Source of the DNA: Bacteroidales bacterium
GTDB lineage: Bacteria > Bacteroidota > Bacteroidia > Bacteroidales > VadinHA17
Assembly: GCA_022615595.1 (NCBI GenBank)
Contig: JAKEGI010000244.1
Coordinates: 1-5,713 of the forward strand
DNA length: 5,713 bases
Direction: 5' to 3'
The notes under the pieces are model-generated. The model made no database searches. It saw nothing but the letters and a program-made list of their open reading frames with translations, and was not told the DNA's origin. Positions 1 to 5,713 of the stretch are shown one piece after another; position 1 is the first letter of the stretch; each line of letters opens with the position of its first letter. Position numbers and translations under genes: made by a program.

Positions 1-101
1 ACTGGAAAATAGAGATTACCCTGCCTTGTTGCCCTGTTCCTGCACGAGCAAACTGAAACAAGCAGAAGAATGGCAAACAGTTTAAATATGGTTCCTTTCA
101 T
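1..101 (-). CDS. Putative lipoprotein, N-terminal 33 residues only (cut by window edge)
   Basis: This reading frame begins with ATG (complement of 99-101) and stays open to the left edge. Only 33 codons are visible, too few to name a family. The visible part looks like a type II (lipoprotein) signal peptide: MKGTIFK with two lysines, then a hydrophobic core (about residues 8-17, LFAILLLVSV), then Cys18-Ser19-Cys20. Cys20 is the better lipidation site because Ser19 precedes it, whereas Val precedes Cys18. Residues after the cysteine are basic (RNRATRQ). They lack the acidic run that marks surface-exported lipoproteins in some Bacteroidota, so a periplasm-facing lipoprotein is the simpler guess. 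The gene lies 57 bases downstream of the ABC transporter stop, in the same direction. An in-frame TGA lies a short way upstream and the only other possible start between is a TTG, so this ATG is preferred. There is no clear Shine-Dalgarno site. Its function cannot be judged from what is visible. Confidence 0.72.
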   Translation of the reverse strand, partial: MKGTIFKLFAILLLVSVCSCRNRATRQGNLYFP

Positions 102-122
102 CAGCCAAGCAGTGTTAATATA

Positions 123-130
123 CAAATGTA
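123..130 (-). promoter_or_regulatory. Possible Bacteroidota -7 promoter element before the lipoprotein gene
   Basis: The minus strand reads TACATTTG here, an exact match to the Bacteroidota sigma-factor -7 consensus TAnnTTTG. It ends 21 bases before the lipoprotein ATG, which would give a short leader of roughly 15 bases. No TTG was seen at the usual -33 distance, so the match is to half of the promoter only. If used, it would let the lipoprotein gene be transcribed independently of the ABC transporter gene just upstream. Confidence 0.35.
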
Positions 131-158
131 AGAAAAATGGTCATTCCATCTCTCCGTT

Positions 159-3100
159 TTACTTTTTTTGGATCCTGCGGGTCCCGAAGAAAGAAATGGT
201 CCGCTTCAGCACGTCGAAATATAGCATGACATAAAGAAATAATGTCGAGAAGAGCACCAGAAGAACATTGAAGGTGAATGTGTCAGGTTGATGACCGAGA
301 AAATTCTTTACCGGTGCCATGAAATGAGCCCGGAAGCTTAATTTACCTGAATAATGAGGTTCAAGATAGATCAGATCGACATTTTGAATAAGTTTTCCTT
401 TGTACTCCAGGATCTTATTTTTTTCATATACTTTTCTTACTATTTCCTCAAGCTTGTCATTATGGTAGTCATCATACAGTCCGTTCAGCACCTGCCTGTT
501 ATCACTAACGTAGGTATCAAGCTTGTGGTCAGCAGAATTACTTATCCTTCTGAATTCCTTATCTGCCGCTGTCAGCCAGCCGGCAGTCCGACTGCCAAGT
601 TCCGGCGTGAAGAGAGAGGCAGTGACAGAATCCGTGCCTGCAAATGGTTCAAGGCCTCCGGCTGACGCAATGGTACTGAGCTCATTCCTGATGAGTGTCA
701 GTTTGTACTCTTCAGGCGAAATACTACCGTCCCTTTGCACGATACCCGTGGTTATTTCAAGAGCTTCCATGATCCGGGGGATACGATAAATGGTGTTAAA
801 GTCAGAGATGCTTATCTGCTGCCTGAGAGGATAGACCCTCCGGCCATATTCATTGCCGGTAAACTGCCTTACCATCAGCGCTTCATAGGTCCAGCGGGTG
901 GGCATGACCTCTGCTATAAGGGGCACCTTGTCAACACTGCCGATCTTCCTGTTCAGCTTGTCAAAAGGAAACATGGCGCCGCTGAGCACCATCATCGGGA
1001 TCATCAGAACAGGAATGACAATGTATATCGTTATCGCCGAATTGAATGCCGATGAAATGTTCAGCCCGATCATGTTGGCACAGAAGGCCGTGGTGAACAG
1101 TGCAGCCCAGTATGAGAAGAACAGTCCTTTGATTCCAAGGATAGGATTGGCAACAATAAGGAAAAGGAAGGTCTGCACTGATGAGATCAGTATCAGGACT
1201 CCAATCTTCGAAAGCAAGTAGCTTCCCCGGCTTAGATTGAGGAAGTGTTCCCTCTTGAGTATCTTCCGGTCCCTGAATATCTCCTCGGCGCTTACTGTCA
1301 GGCCGAGGAAAAGGGCGACAATCACGCTTATGAAAATGAATATGGGGATGTTTTCATTTTCCCTGAAGACATAGATGTGTGATGAAGGATCAGCAATGTA
1401 TCTAATGATGAACGAGAGAATCAGACCGAGGAGTGGACCTTCCAGCAATATCAGCATGAGATACTGCCTGTTGGCTGCCTTGCTTTTTATATCGCGTGAC
1501 AGGTATAGAGCAGCCTGCTTCCACCAACCGGGTCTCTGAAGTGTTGAAAAAGCGGGGGTGGTAACTTCATTCGCCGCAACAACCGGATGAGTCTTTCTGT
1601 AGGCTTCGGCCCACTCGGCAGGAGAGACCTTCCTCTTGTCTGTATCACGGCCGAACTCGTCAAGCACCCTGGTCTCAAGAATTTTGAAGAGGGTTTCAGA
1701 ATTCACATTGCCGCATGAGGGACATTCGCCTACCTCATTGTTTATCTGTGCATCAAGTGTCTTAAAGTGCACCAGGGCTTCGATAGGGTTGCCGTAAAAG
1801 ACCATATGCCCATCCTGATCGAGTACAAGCACATTATCAAATCCCTTGAAGATCTCAGAAGAGGGCTGATGCACTACGGTTATCACCACCTTACCCCTGA
1901 ACGTAAGGTCACGAAGCAGGTCAATCACATTCTCTGAGTCACGTGATGACAGTCCTGATGTCGGTTCGTCAAGGAAGAGCACAGAAGGCTCCCTCACAAG
2001 TTCCAGCGCAATATTCAGTCTCTTTCTCTGTCCTCCGCTGATCACCTTGTCGAGAGGAGAGCCAACCCTGTAGTTTCTCTTTTCATACAACCCGAGTGTA
2101 TTCAATGTCTGGTTGACAATAGCAGTTATCTCGCTCCTGTTTCTGCCGGCAAGGCAAAGGGAGGCTGCGTAGAACAGATTATCAAACACCGTCAGTTCTT
2201 CGACAAGGAGATCGTCCTGGGGGACGTAACCTATGACACCGTCAGGCAACTCACTCCTTGAGAAAATAGACGTTCCGTTTATCCTGACATCACCTGACGA
2301 GGGCTTCAGCAGCCCGCTCAGAAGATTTAAAAGAGTGGTCTTCCCGGTGCCGCTTGCCCCCATGATACCAATAAGCTTTCCCTCGCGGGCTGAAAAACTC
2401 AGGTGGGTAATTGCGGGTGTTCCGTCCGGGAAATTGTATGTAAGCCGGTCAGCAACAAAGGTGAGCCTGTGGACGTCGGTGTATGAGACATATCTGGCCG
2501 TTACGTCACCGTAATAAAGAGTGAATGATGGAGGTAAATGTACCGAGCTGCCATGGGCAAAAGTATAGATCTTGCTGCCGGTCATCGGAAGTCCGTTAAG
2601 AAGAGCCGTACCTGGGCAGAAAGAACGCACAAAATAGATATTGACGCTGGCAATCCTCAGAAACACAAAAAACGAATTGCCGGAATCAGGACCTCCTTCC
2701 GTGCTTCCTGCACCGATCAGTTTGATTGCCGTGTCATTGAATTTATCCTCTTCCTCTTCCCTTGCAAAAAGCCATATGCTGTTGAACTCTTCCTGTGATA
2801 CCCTGAAAACCTCAGCGATGGTGTTGATGATATTCATCCTCTGAGGGGTGTACTGCTTGTCAGAATCAATCAGCTCAAAACATCTCAGGAGGGCAATGAC
2901 TCTCTGCTCCTGTGACAGAGTCCTGTTAATCTGATTACAGAGGTTCAATATCCTGATTGAGTCTCTCACCGAGGCTGTTTCACCTTCAGTGATCGGTTTG
3001 TTCACCTGCAGGGGCCCTGCATTTTCGAGGAAGAGACGCATATATTCAGATGCGCTTTTATGGGGCAACTGCTTATTCAGGAAGCCGGAGACATAATTCA

Positions 3101-3182
3101 TCTCACTTTGCAGCATACCTCCGTCCTGCTTAACTATCAGGGCGAACAGCTCCATCATGGCCCGCAGGATCTCTTCACTCAT
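159..3182 (-). CDS. TerB-domain ABC transporter: fused ABCG-type ATPase and ABC-2 permease, 1007 aa
   Basis: This is an inner-membrane ABC half-transporter, likely an exporter that works as a dimer; its substrate is unknown. Residues 1-140 are helical and TerB-like: KQDGG...E (Asp20, Glu27) and a second repeat with Asp106/Asp108. Residues 170-235 are beta-rich and resemble the degenerate FHA-like segment of related fusions. The ATPase (about 240-465) has every motif: Walker A GASGTGKT (275-282), Q-loop Gln322, signature ISGGQ (381-385), Walker B VLFLDEPTSGL (Asp405, Glu406) and H-loop His438. A linker carries CPSCGN (Cys487, Cys490). The permease has about six hydrophobic segments (near 572-594, 612-632, 657-679, 685-705, 714-737, 968-988), and a motif like PTRWTYEALM (761-770) follows TM5 as in ABCG/ABC-2 proteins. 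About 230 residues lie between TM5 and TM6, an unusually large loop. The start is the first ATG, with an AT-rich upstream and no Shine-Dalgarno; Met9 and Met10 are alternatives. The stop is TAA. The gene is divergent from the hydrolase gene. The family call is strong; the role is not known. Confidence 0.93.
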   Translation of the reverse strand: MSEEILRAMMELFALIVKQDGGMLQSEMNYVSGFLNKQLPHKSASEYMRLFLENAGPLQVNKPITEGETASVRDSIRILNLCNQINRTLSQEQRVIALLRCFELIDSDKQYTPQRMNIINTIAEVFRVSQEEFNSIWLFAREEEEDKFNDTAIKLIGAGSTEGGPDSGNSFFVFLRIASVNIYFVRSFCPGTALLNGLPMTGSKIYTFAHGSSVHLPPSFTLYYGDVTARYVSYTDVHRLTFVADRLTYNFPDGTPAITHLSFSAREGKLIGIMGASGTGKTTLLNLLSGLLKPSSGDVRINGTSIFSRSELPDGVIGYVPQDDLLVEELTVFDNLFYAASLCLAGRNRSEITAIVNQTLNTLGLYEKRNYRVGSPLDKVISGGQRKRLNIALELVREPSVLFLDEPTSGLSSRDSENVIDLLRDLTFRGKVVITVVHQPSSEIFKGFDNVLVLDQDGHMVFYGNPIEALVHFKTLDAQINNEVGECPSCGNVNSETLFKILETRVLDEFGRDTDKRKVSPAEWAEAYRKTHPVVAANEVTTPAFSTLQRPGWWKQAALYLSRDIKSKAANRQYLMLILLEGPLLGLILSFIIRYIADPSSHIYVFRENENIPIFIFISVIVALFLGLTVSAEEIFRDRKILKREHFLNLSRGSYLLSKIGVLILISSVQTFLFLIVANPILGIKGLFFSYWAALFTTAFCANMIGLNISSAFNSAITIYIVIPVLMIPMMVLSGAMFPFDKLNRKIGSVDKVPLIAEVMPTRWTYEALMVRQFTGNEYGRRVYPLRQQISISDFNTIYRIPRIMEALEITTGIVQRDGSISPEEYKLTLIRNELSTIASAGGLEPFAGTDSVTASLFTPELGSRTAGWLTAADKEFRRISNSADHKLDTYVSDNRQVLNGLYDDYHNDKLEEIVRKVYEKNKILEYKGKLIQNVDLIYLEPHYSGKLSFRAHFMAPVKNFLGHQPDTFTFNVLLVLFSTLFLYVMLYFDVLKRTISFFGTRRIQKK

Positions 3183-3236
3183 TTATCAGTTAATATTATG
3201 TTAGCAGGTTCAGCTACCAAGATAATGATTAATGTA

Positions 3237-3268
3237 AAAATATATACTTACTTTTACTCTTAATCCAA
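3237..3268 (-). promoter_or_regulatory. Possible promoter for the ABC transporter gene
   Basis: On the minus strand a TTG (complement of 3266-3268) is followed after 21 bases by TATATTTT (complement of 3237-3244). This resembles the Bacteroidota arrangement TTG, 17-23 bases, TAnnTTTG, with the last base mismatched. It would give a leader of roughly 50 bases before the transporter ATG at 3182. The gap is AT-rich, so near matches are expected by chance; this is a candidate only. Confidence 0.3.
3249..3256 (+). promoter_or_regulatory. Possible -7 element for the secreted hydrolase gene
   Basis: TACTTTTA matches seven of eight positions of TAnnTTTG and ends 22 bases before the ATG at 3279. No TTG is found at the expected -33 distance. 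A weak AGGG (3271-3274) lies four bases before the ATG and could act as a short Shine-Dalgarno site. This element overlaps the candidate minus-strand promoter, so if both are real the two divergent genes would compete for polymerase at the same DNA. Confidence 0.2.
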
Positions 3269-3278
3269 TCAGGGCAGA

Positions 3279-5048
3279 ATGGTAAAATCCTTTCTTTTAA
3301 TCTTCTTTACAGGATTCAACTTTCTTCTGAATGCTCAGTTGCTGCCGGGTTTTAAATCTTCAAGCCTGTTAAATGAGCAGCAGATGGTCATTGAAGACTC
3401 ACCTCACGGCATACGTATATTGATAAATGCACCTGTCACGGGATTTGAGGACGATGATCGCGTTCTTCTTGTCTTTTATGCCCTGCCAAACGGCAATACA
3501 ATTGAACAGACATTCGGGAAAAAAGTCAGCGAGGGCGACGACTGGCACTTCGATATTCAGCACACAGGCGCCCAGACAAGATTCCTGAGAGCCGTGCTGA
3601 CAGACAGGACTGTTGTTGTCGCTTACCTTGAGAATAACCTGAAGAGCTGGCCGGCATGGAAGGCCGCAACACCTGATTACCGTGATCAGGTCAGAGGAAT
3701 GGTCGGGGATATCACCGCAATGTTCTCTCCCTGGCAGCCCGAAGTGGTGCTTAACGGCCATAGCGGAGGCGGTAGATTTATCTTCAGTTACCTTGATACG
3801 TTTGATGAAATACCGTCAAATGTGGTAAGGATAGCTTTCCTCGACAGCAACTACGGCTATGAGGACACTATCTATGGGACCAAGCTCGTCAGGTGGCTTA
3901 AGTCAGACGGTGACAGATATCTCTGCACACTGGCATACAATGACAGTGTGGTTATCTACAACGGCAAGCCCCTGGTTTCACCCACAGGAGGCACCTGGTA
4001 CCGCAGCAGGATGATGAAAGAGTATCTCTCCGCTTCGTTCAGGCTGAAGGAGCGGCAGCGCGACTCGCTCCTGTGGATTACGTCGCGCGGCAGGAGGATT
4101 GAATTCATCTTCAAACCTAATCCGGAAGGGAAGATCTATCACACCCGCCAGATTGAATACAACGGCTTCATCCACAGTATGCTGAGCGGCACCCGGCATG
4201 AACAGAAAGGGTACAGGTACTTTGGCGACAGGGCCTACACTGACATGATTGCTGATTCTCTTAACGTACCAATACGGAGATTAAACATACCTGCCCGTGA
4301 TCCGTCGGCCGAGCCCGGATCGGCATTAATGAAGCGTATCAGTAACCTGCCGCGGGAGGAGAGGGAGGAGGAGATATTCAGGGCGGCAGCCTCCGGCAAC
4401 ATCCCAGGCTTTCTGAGGCAGACGGTGACGCTGCGGGGAGAGTTTGAAGATGCAGAGGGTGTCATGCACACTCTTGAGTATGAGGTCATGCCAGATTACC
4501 TGGCTATAGGCAGCGATGAGGATTTCTGTCGTATACCCATGAATCCCCGAACAGCACAGAGGCTGGCTGATCTTTTTGGTGCATCTCTTCTGACAGCGAA
4601 GCTGAGTGACCATATATGGTCGCAGGCAGAAGTGAAACTTGAGCCTTTCTTCTACAAGCCCGTTGGGAATGCGAATGAGTTGGTGACGAAGTTTGAGGAG
4701 CACAACACTCAGATTGAGATGCAACTTGCTGAAGCAGGAGGGAGGCACGGGCTGCTGGTGGCGGGCATCAAGAAGGATGTGATCATTTCTTCGCGAATCG
4801 CAGAACGCCCCGACAGGGTAGTGATATACGGCTGGCACAAGCCTGACTCGAAGCCGATACAGCCGGTTTACAGCGGACACGTATGGTGGTATGTTGACTA
4901 CAGTCACGGCATCAGGTTCATGAATGACCAGGTGCTGGTAGACGGCCGGCCCTGCCTGATGTCAGAGCTCCTCAAAGACCCGGTGCTCTTTCGTTTGTTC
5001 AGCGATGAGGCTGTCCCGATGTCAGAACCCTTTTATCCTGTGCCCTGA
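3279..5048 (+). CDS. Secreted two-domain protein: alpha/beta-hydrolase-like domain plus uncharacterised C-terminal domain, 589 aa
   Basis: Residues 1-19 look like a signal peptide: MVK, a hydrophobic core of Leu/Phe, and cleavage likely after LNA before Gln20. The mature protein should be periplasmic or secreted. Residues 40-310 resemble an alpha/beta-hydrolase: strand VLLVFYALP (62-70) with NGN after it, then strand EVVLNG leading to the nucleophile elbow GHSGGG (Ser162). Asp189 (AFLDS) or Asp222 (AYND) could be the acid and His299 (GFIHSM) the base. The triad is an inference from motif order. A helical linker rich in charged residues (about 348-380, ending GNIPGFLR) leads to a second domain (about 380-575). 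Its landmarks are DYLAIGSDEDFCRIPM (406-421), a helix with AQRLADLFG (426-434), HKPD (520-523) and YVDYSHGIR (538-546). I recall similar landmarks in unnamed secreted proteins of Bacteroidota and other phyla but know no assigned reaction. The first ATG is chosen because it supplies the signal peptide; the next Met (36) would remove it. The substrate could be a peptide, ester or glycan decoration; nothing visible decides it. Confidence 0.88.
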   Translation: MVKSFLLIFFTGFNFLLNAQLLPGFKSSSLLNEQQMVIEDSPHGIRILINAPVTGFEDDDRVLLVFYALPNGNTIEQTFGKKVSEGDDWHFDIQHTGAQTRFLRAVLTDRTVVVAYLENNLKSWPAWKAATPDYRDQVRGMVGDITAMFSPWQPEVVLNGHSGGGRFIFSYLDTFDEIPSNVVRIAFLDSNYGYEDTIYGTKLVRWLKSDGDRYLCTLAYNDSVVIYNGKPLVSPTGGTWYRSRMMKEYLSASFRLKERQRDSLLWITSRGRRIEFIFKPNPEGKIYHTRQIEYNGFIHSMLSGTRHEQKGYRYFGDRAYTDMIADSLNVPIRRLNIPARDPSAEPGSALMKRISNLPREEREEEIFRAAASGNIPGFLRQTVTLRGEFEDAEGVMHTLEYEVMPDYLAIGSDEDFCRIPMNPRTAQRLADLFGASLLTAKLSDHIWSQAEVKLEPFFYKPVGNANELVTKFEEHNTQIEMQLAEAGGRHGLLVAGIKKDVIISSRIAERPDRVVIYGWHKPDSKPIQPVYSGHVWWYVDYSHGIRFMNDQVLVDGRPCLMSELLKDPVLFRLFSDEAVPMSEPFYPVP

Positions 5049-5081
5049 GCTCCTTGCCCCTTGCTCTTTGCTTACTGCCGA
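5040..5081. repeat. Degenerate 7-base repeat across the convergent gene junction
   Basis: Read on the plus strand, this stretch divides into six consecutive heptads with GC at positions 3-4 of each. The clearest are TTGCCCC (5054-5060), TTGCTCT (5061-5067) and TTGCTTA (5068-5074), flanked by the weaker GTGCCCT, GAGCTCC and CTGCCGA. It covers the 23-base gap between the two convergent stop codons and includes both of them. It contains no visible stem-loop, so it is not an obvious terminator. The array is short and imperfect, so chance or simple low-complexity drift remains possible. Confidence 0.4.
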
Positions 5082-5713
5082 ATCCACCCCGGTCCGCGGA
5101 CCACGCGGCCAGGCGTCGCTCCCGTGTGCTCGCCATCCTTCAGTACCTGCACTCCGTTCACGAAGACATGACTCATCCCGGTGGAGTACTGATGAGGCTT
5201 GTCAAAGGTAGAGTGATCCAGCACCTTCTCCGGATCGAATATCACTACGTCAGCGTAAAACCCCGGAGCCAGCACTCCGCGCTTTTCGAGCCTCAGGTTG
5301 CCTGCCGGGAAGGAGGTGAGTCTTCTCACTGCCTCTTCCAGAGTGGTCACCTTTTCATCCCTTACATATTTGCCAAGCAGCCTGGCAACATTGCCGTATG
5401 CCCGCGGATGCGTATTTGACTTCAGGAAAACCCCCTCCGGTGCAAGTGACTGTCCGTCGGAGCAGAAGCTCATCCATGGCAGGGCCATCTCTCTTTTAAT
5501 GTTCTCCTCCGACATTGAGAAGTATACCACTCCGACCCTGCTTCCGTCATGTATGACCAGGTCCATCACCGTCTCTTCAGGACTCTTGCCTCTTAGCTCA
5601 GCAACTTCGGCAAGACTCTTGCCTGTGAGGTACTTGAGTGAGTCATTGTTAAAACCGATAATAAGCACCTTGTCAGCCGAGCCTGTCTTATTTGCTATGG
5701 CATCGCGGATGGC
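5072..5713 (-). CDS. N-acyl-D-amino-acid deacylase (D-aminoacylase), C-terminal 213 residues (cut by window edge)
   Basis: Enzymes of this amidohydrolase family remove the acyl group from N-acyl-D-amino acids, or act on related D-amino-acid amides, releasing the D-amino acid. The frame is open to the right edge, so the N-terminal part with the metal-binding His-x-His and other ligands lies outside. An internal GTG (complement of 5666-5668) is not the true start because the frame continues upstream with family-like sequence. Visible landmarks, numbered from the window edge, are CSDG (84-87, with Asp86 as the likely conserved catalytic or metal-ligand Asp), then THPRAYGN (101-108), LLGKYVRDEK, RRLTSFPA, and the C-terminal beta-sandwich pattern GVLAPGFYADVVIFDP followed by PHQYSTGMSHVFVNG and GEHTGATPGRVVRG. 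This order is characteristic of the family. The C-terminus is complete, ending GWIRQ and TAA. The gene converges on the hydrolase gene with 23 bases between stops. Whether it is secreted cannot be seen. The family is confident; exact substrate preference is not. Confidence 0.92.
   Translation of the reverse strand, partial: AIRDAIANKTGSADKVLIIGFNNDSLKYLTGKSLAEVAELRGKSPEETVMDLVIHDGSRVGVVYFSMSEENIKREMALPWMSFCSDGQSLAPEGVFLKSNTHPRAYGNVARLLGKYVRDEKVTTLEEAVRRLTSFPAGNLRLEKRGVLAPGFYADVVIFDPEKVLDHSTFDKPHQYSTGMSHVFVNGVQVLKDGEHTGATPGRVVRGPGWIRQ

Noticed and set aside
354..1221. Several plus-strand open frames of about 90-107 codons
   Set aside because: All are opposite the permease part of the ABC transporter. 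Hydrophobic stretches in them reflect the complement of membrane-segment codons.
4326..4907. A 193-codon open frame on the minus strand inside the hydrolase gene
   Set aside because: It lies wholly antisense to a gene with a signal peptide and recognisable motifs. Its translation shows no domain-like pattern and is best explained by codon bias of the real gene.
5049..5071. Bidirectional rho-independent terminator between the convergent genes
   Set aside because: The 23-base gap has no inverted repeat able to form a stem and no flanking T-run.
5091..5102. Perfect 12-base palindrome GGTCCGCGGACC near the 3' end of the D-aminoacylase gene
   Set aside because: About one such palindrome is expected by chance in a window this size. 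It encodes conserved-looking residues, leaves no proper loop for a stable hairpin, and has no T-run after it.
5054..5419. A 121-codon plus-strand open frame over the D-aminoacylase
   Set aside because: It is antisense to well-recognised D-aminoacylase sequence, and its product has no coherent pattern.
5072..5668. D-aminoacylase fragment starting at the GTG at 5668
   Set aside because: The same frame continues without a stop to the window edge and encodes family-like sequence, so the gene is cut by the window and does not start there.
159..5713. A defence island, phage or mobile element
   Set aside because: No nuclease, integrase, transposase, toxin-antitoxin pair, direct-repeat array or terminal inverted repeats were found. 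The genes are envelope and metabolic types.

Overview
The window looks like chromosomal DNA of a Bacteroidota bacterium, probably an environmental Bacteroidales-type lineage. This is inferred from four things: moderate GC coding DNA rich in AGG/AGA arginine codons, AT-rich intergenic gaps with TAnnTTTG-like promoter elements, weak or absent Shine-Dalgarno sites, and gene families common in that phylum. No rRNA, tRNA, CRISPR array, insertion sequence, integrase or phage gene was seen. The DNA is almost fully coding, and no gap exceeds about 100 bases.

Left part, minus strand: the 5' end of a small lipoprotein gene (1-101, cut by the window edge) lies 57 bases downstream of a long ABC transporter gene (159-3182). 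The transporter is a one-polypeptide fusion of a TerB-like N-terminal domain, an FHA-like beta-rich segment, an ABCG-type ATPase, a Cys-x-x-Cys linker and an ABC-2 permease with a very large extracytoplasmic loop. The two genes could be co-transcribed. However, the lipoprotein has its own exact match to the Bacteroidota -7 promoter element.

Middle, plus strand: a divergent 96-base gap (3183-3278) separates the transporter from a gene for a 589-residue secreted protein (3279-5048). That protein joins an alpha/beta-hydrolase-like domain carrying a GHSGGG nucleophile elbow to a C-terminal domain of unknown function. It is the least understood gene here and the best candidate for new biology.

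Right part, minus strand: the C-terminal 213 residues of an N-acyl-D-amino-acid deacylase (D-aminoacylase, amidohydrolase superfamily) run in from beyond the right edge. This gene converges on the hydrolase gene, and only 23 bases separate the two stop codons. A degenerate 7-base repeat covers the junction.

No shared pathway is proven. The transporter and lipoprotein are an envelope pair by position only. The secreted hydrolase and the D-aminoacylase are both hydrolases but are convergent and probably regulated separately. No defence system or other multi-gene novel system could be supported.
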